The notes under the pieces: generated by a model | Told to the model about the DNA's origin: nothing | Database searches by the model: none | Seen by the model: the letters and a program-made list of their open reading frames with translations, nothing else | Made by a program: the position numbers and the translations under genes | Part shown: positions 12,001 to 23,800 of the stretch, in pieces | How the letters are laid out: the number at the start of each line of letters is the position of its first letter | How positions within the stretch are numbered: the first letter of the stretch is position 1 | From: Dendrolimus kikuchii | Lineage: Eukaryota > Arthropoda > Insecta > Lepidoptera > Lasiocampidae | Assembly: GCA_019925095.2 (NCBI GenBank) | Contig: CM034411.1 | Span: 3,511,501 to 3,575,500 of the forward strand | Direction: 5' to 3' | DNA length: 64,000 bases

Positions 12001-14791
12001 CGTAACAAACTGTCACTCCCACTTAATGTTAAATATCTAGATATAACAACAAAAAAAAATATTCGAACCCAATACGTAAAGAAGTTCGCAATTCGTTTTA
12101 AGGTATTTAATATATGTCTTAAAAATAGAGTCCACCTTGAAGCATCTAAAAATTTCACAACGAAAATAGTACGCTAGTGTTATAATAAAATATTCAGAAT
12201 CAAAATAAGGCAATTATAAGTATTTTAAAAGCAAAAAGAAGTATGGTAGAAATGACAATTGAACAGTAAAGAACATGACTGTGAAGTTTTCCAAACATGC
12301 ATGAGTAAATTGCTTCACAGCACTCTTATATGAAAGATTTATAAGATTGAAAAGATATTTATTAAGACTTGAGGATGAAAAACAATATTTATTAAACAAA
12401 GAAAGCGAGAAACAAATGATCTGTGGCGCCTTCTAGGATTTAGATGTGTTTTAGAGTGACGTTTTTCCTTCTTTTATGCTCTAAGTAATTCTAATTGAGA
12501 TACAAAATAGTTACGTGACATATATTACACACTTTTAACATTACGAACAAATGCGTATAAATCTGCGAACTTCTTTACACACAATAATAATAAAATATCA
12601 GATCCTTTAAAACAAATATTCACTTATCCTATTCGATATTTTAATTTATCTATCTAAGTTATTCACTTATTGGTTAGGTAACGGAATTTGAGCTATTTAT
12701 TGCACTTACGAAGTTTCTAAAAGGGGAGACTATATCACATCTAACCGTGTTTAACACAAAAGGTCTGTTTTTATAATAACACGTAGGTACTCAAGCAAAT
12801 CGAATACCGTGAGCATCAAATAATTATGACGAAGATTATTTTCAGAATTTTATATTTAATAATATAAATGTGTTAATAATATAAGGCTGTAAGCTGATCT
12901 TTTAGTAAAGCATTTGCTAAGTATTTTCGGCGCACACAGGTTTATTTTGTGCGATCATACATACTCGGATAGACTCGTAGAAGTCGAGTACAATCCGAAT
13001 ATACACAGATCAGACGCCATTGTCAAATTTCACTCCGAGTAATAATTGCAACGATACGAGTAGCTTCCGAGTGATTATTCGAGCGAGTGTGAGCACATCA
13101 TTATTGCGATTTTATAACATGTATAAGCTTTATGTTACTGCGTTATTTTTAATTAAAAATCATGTTATTTGTTTTTCTTCTTCTAATTTTACGACAGGAG
13201 AAGAGAAAAACTATGAACATCTCTTTCCCAGCTACACAGTAATAGATAGATGTAGATGTTTATATAATTTGTTATAAAGTTTATATGTCATATTGTTAAT
13301 TAAGTGACTGATTACTTCTAATGTACTATCTCCCCAATAACAAACAACCATAATTATCAACTTTTGAACACTAAAAATACGAACGTTTCGTTCATAAATA
13401 TCAATAGTTATTTAGATGTGATTTTAATAAGGACTACTAGGAAGTCTTATATTAGTTTAAGGTCAAAGGAGTCTTTTTATAGTTTTTTTTTACAAAAGCT
13501 CTCGAAGTTAATTATTAAGACAAATTTATTTTAATAGTATAGAAAAATGGTACATAAAATATATTTTAATAATAATTTTCGGAATGGAATACTATGTATT
13601 ATGTTCTTGAGAACATTTTTGCATTCTACTTAAAACGGTTATCTAATGTAATTTTGTTAACTATTATCGGAGCGGTACTTAAATACATTTCGAAATCGTA
13701 ATGCATGGTCACTCCATATAGTCCTTTTAATTTCGACAAACGCACATCTGTCACATTCTATCATACTTCAAAAAGTAAGTCAGGTCAAGAAACTTCGTAT
13801 TTTCGTCAAGATCAGGGCAACATTGACGTAAAATCCGTGTAAAAAAAAAGCGACTTCGGACGTTCCATTGTAATTATAGAAAATAATTTAAAGGGCATAT
13901 TGTAATATAATTATTATATATTATATCTGCTACATAGTGTATTTTGGTTTTAATATGTTTTACATTCATTATATGTAGGAAAATATTTTTACAACTTAAA
14001 AAAAGTTGTCACTGAATCTATTTTATTGAAAAAGTATTTTTATTTCGATATATATTGCGACAATCTATCGATCAGTTGGCTAAATCTATGATGTTTCAAA
14101 AAGCATATTTAAAATATTTTTCTTAATATTATTCAGCAGGTATAAACGAAGAATAATTGGATTTAAAAATATATTTTTTTTCTAGCAGAATATCATATCA
14201 CACGTCGACACAACATTTTAAAGCTGATCAGGATATATATTGGAAACTTTTTATATATTATGTAAAATATATACATTTACGTATAGTTTTACAATAGCCC
14301 TTTTGTATACGTTTAATATTTTATTTAAAATATATAAAAAACGTCAACGAGTCTTACAGGAAATCAAAATCTAATAAACATATTGTGCTACATAATTATG
14401 TAATATTGAAAACGTGTTTTAAATATATAAATTTGGATACAAAAATATTTAAAAGGTTTTTTGGCGCTGTGAAACTTAATAATCTTTTTGGCATAATTAT
14501 GTTAAGGGTTATATGATGACTTATGAAGTTCAAACCCTGTACTGTTAAAATATGAGTTTAAGAAACGAAGCAATTGTATACACTAATCTCCGGCAGCACA
14601 GACACAGATTGGGAACTATCTGAGGTCTAAGAGATATCTAAAACGCTCTAAGCACATTTCAAACATTATAAAAAAAATTAGTATTCGCATAACGAGTGAA
14701 CATTGTTGCTAAGATCGTAATCTAGATATGCTAGGAGGTCCGTGTAGGCGTTTGTCTGCGTGCCGGCGTGTGTGCGTGTGCGGCGTGTCGC
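9080..14791 (-). other. AT-rich block downstream of the Itpr stop; possible long 3' UTR
   Basis: No convincing coding region on either strand, and I recognise none of the repeat families that crowd the rest of the window. Just after the stop there is a short CA/CG-rich stretch (about 14740-14790). The first minus-strand AATAAA after the stop is at 14320-14325, about 470 nt downstream, with another at 14022-14027. Neither can be shown to be the polyadenylation signal used. Part of the block may be 3' UTR; the rest is intergenic or regulatory. Short ORFs here are unsupported. Confidence 0.4.
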
Positions 14792-14884
14792 TCACGGTGG
14801 CAGGTTCATTTGCAAGCTCTGGAGATACGCCGAGGTGGAGTTCAAAAGTCCGATACGTTGCTTCTGCTTCCTTTGCTCTGTCAT
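14792..14884 (-). CDS. Itpr: Itpr last coding exon w31 with stop codon
   Basis: 93 nt: 30 codons and TGA (14794-14792). [20 protein letters not shown] matches the conserved [14 protein letters not shown] tail of the family. The final residues (QMNLPP) are divergent. Acceptor CCTCCAG. Confidence 0.97.
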   Translation of the reverse strand: MTEQRKQKQRIGLLNSTSAYLQSLQMNLPP

Positions 14885-17800
14885 CTGGAGGATTTTTTGT
14901 ACATTTTTTTTATCTATACGTTTGGTTTATGATTTTTTTTGTAATAAATGGAAAGTTTTATAAGGATTTTTTTCGCTAAGAAAAAATCACTTTCCTACAG
15001 TTAGGCCGTGAATTCGATTATATAACATTGGCAACAATGCATTTACCTGGTCCCTGAGCTCCGTGAGCAGTTCCGTGAGGGTGTTGACAGCACTCTGCGC
15101 CCTGTCCAGCTGCTGCTGCAGGGCGCGCAGCTCCAGCTCCCCACCCTCGCCTTCGCCGCCGCCCACCAGAGAGAGGGCGCGCAGCCGTGGGAACCAATCC
15201 AGATTATTTGACTGGCAAAATACAAAATATATTATGTCGGTATGCTGATGATAATGATATTCAGGTTGATGATAATGACACGCGGGTAGCTGATAATGAC
15301 ATTCATGTAACTGATAATGACATTCATGTAGCTGATAATGACATTCAGGTAACTGATAATGATATTCAGGTAACTGATAATGACATTCATGTAGGTGATA
15401 ATGACATTCATGTAACTGATAATGACATTCATGTAGCTGATAATGACATTCATGTAACTGATAATGACATTCATGTAGCCGATAATGACATTCAGGTAAC
15501 GGATAATGACACTCAGGTAGTTAGTAATAACATTCAGGTAGCTGACAATGACACTTAGGTAACTGATAATGCCATCCAGGATAATTGATTTTGTCTGCAA
15601 AGCTAATACGGACGATGTTACGATAATGATATTGTATTTTTAAGAATGACAAACATGGTCTTTGTCATTTCAAAGCTTTAAGCTCCGCGTAGAATGCTGG
15701 AAGCTAGCAGCCACGTCCCCCCAGGGCATTATTAACTACTAATATTAATTTTATATATAATGATAAGAAAAATATCTTAATATTTATTTAATTAATTTTG
15801 ATACCCCGATATGAAATTTAATAGAAGATATTCATTTTTGGATTATTATGGTATAAAAAGCATTGTAAATAATAAAATATTGGTTTTAATGACAAAACAG
15901 ACAAAGAAGATTTGTTTATGGGTGTTTCTACCACGACATTATCAATTGGATGATAAGTTCATAATCTAATTTCTTTGCGTCGCTACACTGTCATATTGAT
16001 AAGCAAGACCATTGCCCTATTATTTACTGAGTGATTACTTGACGACGACGGTATTTGTTTATTTTATTTTATTTCAGGGGCTAACAACTATAATAATATT
16101 AACTAGAAATAAGCTACATCAAGAGAAGCTATTAATAAGCCACCGCAGATGACAGATTTTTTCTTTTTTTAATTGCAGGAGATCAGCAAACAGGCAGACG
16201 GCCCACTTGACGGAAAGCGGTTACCATCGCCTATGGACATTTGCAACAGCAAAGTTGCTACAAATGCGCTGCTGCTCTCTTAAGGGAAACTGGAACCTGG
16301 TCACTAATGCCGGAACACAACTCAAGGTTGTTATGTCGACACACTTTAGACCAGGGGTGGTAGCCATCCAGTTGGGCAAATGCCCTACCATCTGGCTGTG
16401 GGTTGTTAAGTCGCCTCTTACGACAGGCCACCCGGCCGCAGGAAATTGTATTCTTTCTCCGTTCCTGCACGGATAAAGATGACATTGTCGTCATCATCCC
16501 AAGTGAACTCACCTTGATCATGGAGTGCACGTAGCTCTCGGGTCCGGTGAACTCGGTGGGGTCCTTGACCCGCACCAGCACCATGAAGTACAGGTAGTGC
16601 CACATGTTGTGTTCGCTCTTTATGTGTTCCTCGAACGAGACTGTCTTGTTGTCGAAAGCAGACCTGTTCAATCCTGCGGGGAATATTATGAAGCCTACAT
16701 TCAAACAAAGTTATCACTTTTAAGAGACTAAATATTTCTTTGTAGTATCGTTTTACATACATACATAACTTCACGCCAGTTCCCTTGCGGGGTAGGCACG
16801 AACAACAGAGCGCCATTCAGGCTTATTACATACATACATACATAACTTCATGCCGGTACCCTTGCGGGGTAGGCACGAACAACAGAGCGCCATTCAGGCT
16901 TATTACATACATACATACATACATAACTTCACGCCAGTTCCCTTGCGGGGTAGGCACGAACAACAGAGCGCCATTCAGGCTTGTTCTTACACACCTCACT
17001 CGCTTCTTTGACATTCATAGCTCTTGTCATGCACGCTCGTCTGTTCTTAAGGCTCCTGACATCACCTTCTGCTAGTACACGATCAATTTGATCATGGAAG
17101 GTGTTTCGTGGCCTTCCACGACTTCTGCTTCTTCTTCTTATCGTTTTACACTATACGTGAATTAATTTATATTGAATGTGTCCGAGCTTTTCATTTTATA
17201 GGGTTTTTTCTATTATGGTCTTAAAATATTGTCGCGACACGTGTTCATAGGCCTTCGTATAACACGTCTTTTACGAGCCAGTGTTTTATAATTATGGATC
17301 TTTTAATATTAATAATTAATGTTACTAGAACTATTAAAAAGTAAAAGTGTGTGTGTTGCTTAATTGTGGAAAAATATTAAATAGAAAAAAATTGTTTAAT
17401 TTCTTTATAATGGCGCCACGATTAAATTTAGTCCACCGTCTTGTTCCCGTTTGGAGGTGGCATTTGGCAAATTCTTGTTGTTATTCTTCACAGCTTCACA
17501 GTGTTAGCGTGTCTAGTAGAATATTAAATTTAAATGCGCTTCGATTGCAATAGAAAGCATTATTAATTTATTTAATTTATTTGGGAAACATACAATAAAT
17601 ATAACTAGTTATCGACCATAATTAATTTAAATTATAAGTTTGAACATTATTAAGGTTCTGTTTTCAAAGAGTTCTATAATCACAGATTTCGCCACGGCTA
17701 CACTGTTAATTTGACTTTAACAATAAAAACGAAGAATATATGCGTGTGTGTGTCGATTACATGGTAGTGTGTGTAATGCTTTTTTTTATTGATTTAATGT

Positions 17801-20800
17801 ATTTTTTATGCATAATTAAAAAAATAGCAAACTGCACTCCTTCTCTATATAAACTACTAGCTGTCCCGGCAGACGTTGTTCTGCCCCGAAGAAATAAAAT
17901 TTAGAACCCGATTGCAGCGCCACCTACCGGGTCCAAATGTGAGCTATCCTATCTTTCAAGTTCGATCAAACTGCACACGGTGTGATAATTTGATTAAAAT
18001 CGGTCAAGTAGTTTAGGGAGTCCATCGCGGACAAACAACGTGACACGTAATTTGTATATATTAAGACTAGAGTTTACCCCGCGGCTGCGCCGCGGGTCAA
18101 CCTCTAGTGCGTATCTCTTGTTTAAAAAGCAAGTGGTACAGGTTACATTGTATTAAATTTGTATGTATTTGCCCCCAAAAGATTTACTTCATTTTATATC
18201 GCAAACTATACCACCCCCGTTTATATGTAAACTACATAAATGACAAAACTTGACAAAATAGATAACATGGTCCAAGTGGACCCAGTGGACGAAATGGACA
18301 AAATCACAAAACCTGTCTCAGTTTCCGGGATAAACTTTACATAAATCTATCCTAAAATATATCCCATTATCCGGGATAAAACGTATCCCCTGCGCACTCT
18401 CGGTATTCAAATTATATATGTACCGAGTTTCATCCAAATCGGTCCAATAGTCTTTCCATAAAAGGATAACAAACAAAAAGACAAATATATTTTTATCCCG
18501 GAAACTATCCCATTTTTCGGGATAAAAAATATCCTATGTTCATTCTCGGCATCTAAAATATATATATATATATATACTGAGTTTCGGAAACGGAACAGAC
18601 AGACAGACAGACAGAGTTACTTTCGCATTTATAATATTAATAGGGATAAGTGTGCGATATTTCATACTCCTCCGTTCAAACAATTTTCGTAAAAAGGGGT
18701 ACAAAGTTTTTGCTTCACGTATTAATATAATGATTCTTCCAATATAAAACACATAAAATTAATATATATATCAGCTAAGTTGCCACGAAAAAAAATACGA
18801 CCGACGGCCGTATTTACGGTTGAGTACGCATTTAACGGCATCAACAGTGCTAATAATTTGAATTTGTTGTACCTCTCGCCTTTTAAGTAACTATCTAAAA
18901 AAGGTATATACACTGACCGCATATAAAACAAGTGTTCTTCAATATGAGCTCCTTCTGCTGCTTCTCGCTGCGGAGGTCGGCGAAGGTGTCTATGATGACG
19001 CCGAAGATCAGATTCAGCACTATGATGATCACCACAAAGAAGAACAGCAAGTCGTATACCACTCGCGCCACGAATAAAGGCTCCTGGTAATATGACAAGT
19101 TTACAAAAACTGTAACCCGCCTGCTTAATAAGTAACCTACAGACCATTTTAAATAGAACGGTATGGAAGAAACTACATAAATAGATAAATAAACATCGTG
19201 ATTCTAAATATAAGATTATTATTCAATAGCACCAGGAGGGGGGTTATGTAGGGTACGTAAAACGTAGGAAAGTTTGCGATAATGCTACATGTAACACTTT
19301 ATAGATGAAGAAATAAAATTTAGAACCCGATTGCAGCGCCACCTACCGGGTCCAAATGTAAGCTATCCTATCTTTTAAGTCAGATCAAACTGCACACGGT
19401 GTGCAAATTTGATTAAAATCGGTCAAGTAGTTTAGGAGTCCATCGCGGACAAACAACGTGACACGTAATTTATATATATTAAGATTAGCGGCCCGGCGCG
19501 GTTTCACCCGCACTCTGTCTCGCTCCCGTGGTATATAGCGTCATGCTATAGCCTATGACACTCCTTGTTAACGTAGCTTTCGAACAGTAAAATAATTTTT
19601 AAAGTCGGTTTAGTAGACCCAGAGATTACCCCCTACAACGTTACAAACTTACAAATTTTACCTCTTTATAATATTAGTATAGATTAGCCATACCGTCGAA
19701 AATAGATTCTAATGCGAAACAAACAGGTTATGGTTGAACATACATAAAAAATACGTGATTTGAGAATCCCCTCCTGTTTTTGAAGTCGGTTAAAAAATGT
19801 CACCGAAAGTCGAATGAAGCCACGCAAACTCGCGTAAGGATCTGTGCACTCACAAAACTGGCGGGCGCCCTGAGGATGTCCCCGATGCCGCCCCCGTTCC
19901 TCAGCCCCTGGTTGAGGGTGGTCACGATGCACATGATGAGCGAGTCGCAGCTGCGCTCGCGCACCTCGCCGCCCACCGACACGAACCGGTGCGGGCGCGC
20001 GCACGCCGCCTCCGGCTCGCGGAGGTACTTCGACGCCGGGCTCGTGTCGCAGGAGGGCGCCTCGAAGCGGGGATCATCGTCATCTCAATACGAACATTTA
20101 CACATATTAATACTGTCACACAGGATCTGGCATTTTATAGAAAGTTGTTTCCTACGAACGCAATACAGATGCTGGGATATGGAATAATTTAGGGTGTCCC
20201 CCGTAATGTTATGCATTGTTTTATATTTTCAAGAGTTTCGATATTAGTTGAAAATAACAATATAATACCCTCTGTGAGACCATTTTTTTTAATGTATTAA
20301 GCTTGCGAACAACTGATACATTGATATGCTTAAATTAAATATAAATATTAATCGTCTTATACTAAATGTACAGTCTCTGACAGGCAAATATAGCTTGATT
20401 AATATAAGAAAAAAAAATAAGGGTAAAACGCTCAAACAACGATGATCCTGACATCTGAAATTGTACATATTTTAGAAAATAGTTTCGCAATTTATCTGCA
20501 AATTTTGATTTAAGATTTAGGGCCGCTTGCATAACGTTCCTTAAATTGATTTAAGAAACACTAAACGCATTCAACACCTTTAAATACGATTAGCGTCTTG
20601 CACAACGCAAAATTTACCGGTAAATACGTTTAAAGAACTGTCAAAGTTAATCATCCAAAAATGGGTATTTAACTGCCTTAAACGCGTTTAAGGACAAAAA
20701 AATGTTGAGTAACCTCTTTTCATAAACTAATATTTACTATTCTTTATGAAATTGTCACTTATTAAAAAGTCAATTACAGATTGTCACTCGTATATTATTT

Positions 20801-23800
20801 GCTTTAATTATTTTTCTCAATTCTAAATACCCATTATTCGTACAAACTTTAACATGGTAGCAGAGTAATAAAGTTAAGGATTTGGATGCGGTAAAGAAAT
20901 TTTAACTTGGAAAGAATAAATACAATATTCTAGCATTGTACTCGGCCTGACGTTCACCATGGATAAGACGATCGCAAAGGCTTCTAAGGTACCAATTGTG
21001 CACCTAGGTGGTAAAAACTATAAGCATCGGTGGTATCGTATTGAGACAGTGTGTAGGGCATTACCCGGCGCTGAAGAAATTTTGCAAGGAAAACTTCAAA
21101 AGCTCGACGAGCTTGTAGCATCTGCTGATGCAGATGCTAAAGCAAAATATGAAATAAATTTACAACAATTTCTAGAAATTGACTGTGTCGTTTTAACTCT
21201 GATGACGACAAACATGACGGATGAGATTCTAGAACAAGTTATACGATATAAAAGCGCTAAAGAAGTATGTGATGAGCTAGAACGCTTTATCTAAAATTCT
21301 TTGATTATAAAAAGGACCCTGAACAAGAGATGAGAAAGCATATATCTGCATTAGAATATTTCAGCAACTGTTTTCATAAATTAATATTTATTATTCTTAT
21401 TAAAAAGCCAATTACATATTGTCACTCGTATATTATTTGCTTTAATTATTTATCTCAATGCTAAATACCCATAAAATCGAAAATAAAACAACACAGCAAA
21501 AAATCATTCTTCAGGTTGCCGCCAAAAATTCCGAAGTAAACCTATCCAAACGACCGAATTTTCAAATGTGAAGTTGACATTGGCCAGCTAAAATCCCTTT
21601 ATACGCAAGAAATAACTAACATTAAAGCTAAATTTCGTGTGTTTGTCCGAAAATATGGGTCGCCGCGTGAAACGGAACACATCTGGCTGTTTTACCGACG
21701 GCATAAATACATTTAGGTAAATCAAGGGAGGCCGCCTTATGCAAGACATCTTAAATACGTTTTGTGTAAAACGTGTTTAGGCAGTTTAATATGTTTAATT
21801 AAATTTGATTAAAGACGATCGTTGTGCAAGCGGGCCTTAATGAGGAAACAATTTATTAGTTTGTAGACAGTGGCTGCATCCTCCCAGAAAGGTTAGATCC
21901 TGTCTGGAGAGCGATCGAGAAACAACCCACAGCCAGGTGGTAGGGTTTATGCCCGTCTGGATGGCTACCGACCCTGGTCTAGAGAATGCTGCCATAACAA
22001 ACTTGAGTTCTGTTCCAATATTAATGGTTAGGTTCCATTCTCCCTTTAAAGAGCAGCAGCGTATTTGTAGCACCTTTGGTGTTGCAAGTAACCATAGGCG
22101 ATGGAAACCGCTTTCCATCATCTGGGCCGTCTATTTAACTCGAGCAATAAAAAAAATTAAAGTAGTTTTTTGTAAGGTCATGTCATCCGACTAATATATA
22201 TGAAAAATCAAGTCCTGTTTATTTTAGAATATTACAACCCCTCCTTAAATCAGACTGTTCATTTGCATAAAATTCTAAGAGAAACACCTACATTACTACC
22301 ATGGCGATAAGTCTAGAACAGAAAAATGTAGCATTGAAAGGAAATTCCTTAAAAATATTTTTATTGCAGGAGTCCAGCAGACAGGCAGACGACCCACTTG
22401 ATGGAAAGCGGTTACCATTACCAACTTTTGCAACACCAAAGGTGCTACAAATGAGCTGCTGCTCTCTTAAAGGAGACTGGATTAATGCCGGAACACAACA
22501 CAAGGTTGTTATGGCGGCATACTCTAGACCAGGGGTGGTTGCCATCCAGTCAAGCAAATACCCTACCACCTGGCGGATATGAGCGATTTCAATGAATTCC
22601 TAAAAATAGCGTATTGGACTAGTGTGTTTGTGTGTGTAAGAGCCGAGCGATGCACTCACCGTCCAGCCTGTCGACGGTGACGAGGAAGTGGTCGCGGAAG
22701 AACATGTACCCGACGATGGAGAACATGTAGACCAGCACCAGCGCCAGTACGGCCGTCAGGAGGATGGACCGCCCGTTGCGTGTTACTGATCGCATCACGT
22801 TCAGTAGGGTCTCTTCGCGGTACACAATGTCGAGGAGCTGCGATACATCGTGGCATATACATATATGCGCCAGTGTTGATACTCAATGGCTACCAGTGGC
22901 CAAAGAGTGGTTTAAATTCAACGGTTATTATGTCAAAAAATATAATAATATGTACTTATTATAATATTTTCTTAAGTTTTCGCGACTTGTATACGTAATA
23001 AAACTACGTTTTAACGGTTTTAAGCGCGGTAATTTATTTGATTTTTATTATTCCGACGTTTCATTTATATAATCGTGTTCACGGAAGACAAAGATGTCAA
23101 GTGTCAACGAGTATTGGTAAAGTTTTATTTAGCCTACCGCCAACTTGTTCATTTTAATTATTTAGTTTAATTTTGTTTATGGTTATTATTTAGTCTATGG
23201 GAGCCTAATCTAATTTACGTCGTCGGACGTCGGAATAACAAAAAACAAAAAAACCGTTAAAACGTAGTTTTATTATGTACTTATTACTTGGCAAGATCTT
23301 AAAGCTTTGTGATAATTTCTGTTCTCTGAGCATGTTTGACCATAGACTAAGTTCTCTTTGACATTGACAGATCGTGTTAGACATTGTGTGTATAAACCTA
23401 AAATATATTTTAAAAAAAATATAGCTCTCAGTACTTCTTCCCAATATAAATTTCATGGAAAATCTCACGCTCCTCTGTGCACGCCATGCCGATGCTTAAA
23501 GAGGGCTGCAAAGATTTTATTCAATTGTGCAAATAATGCGTGTTTCACTTGTGGTGCCCTCTATGAACATATACTTTATAAGCTTTCGAAGTAGAATTTC
23601 TTTACTAAGTGGTTGTTATACTTCTATTTCTTCTTTTATTATTTGCAATCACTATTTTATATGGTATAATTGAGTTAAACTGCTAATGTCAGAAAATGTA
23701 TTGCAAACATAGGACGTTGTACAACTGAACATTTCATAAAAATATATGAATATGAACTAAAATCAACTCACCAGAACCGAAAAGAAGAAAGGATGGCAAC

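Larger units (their letters stand above)
20516..21838. mobile_element. terminal-inverted-repeat element carrying a copia remnant
   Basis: Ends GGGCCGCTTGCATAACG (20520) and CGTTGTGCAAGCGGGCC (21820) are inverted copies. Inner blocks rich in CGTTTAAG motifs also mirror each other. Inside are an LTR, a primer-binding site and a gag fragment of copia type. Confidence 0.65.

Noticed and set aside
9454..13277. Short ORFs in the AT-rich block (for example 9454-9660, 9696-9974, 11175-11411, 13020-13277)
   Set aside because: Length and composition are as expected by chance in AT-rich DNA; no motif, splice context or family similarity.
15187..15600. Overlapping ORFs on both strands with DNDIHVA-type repeats
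   Set aside because: Both are by-products of a 21-bp minisatellite inside an Itpr intron.
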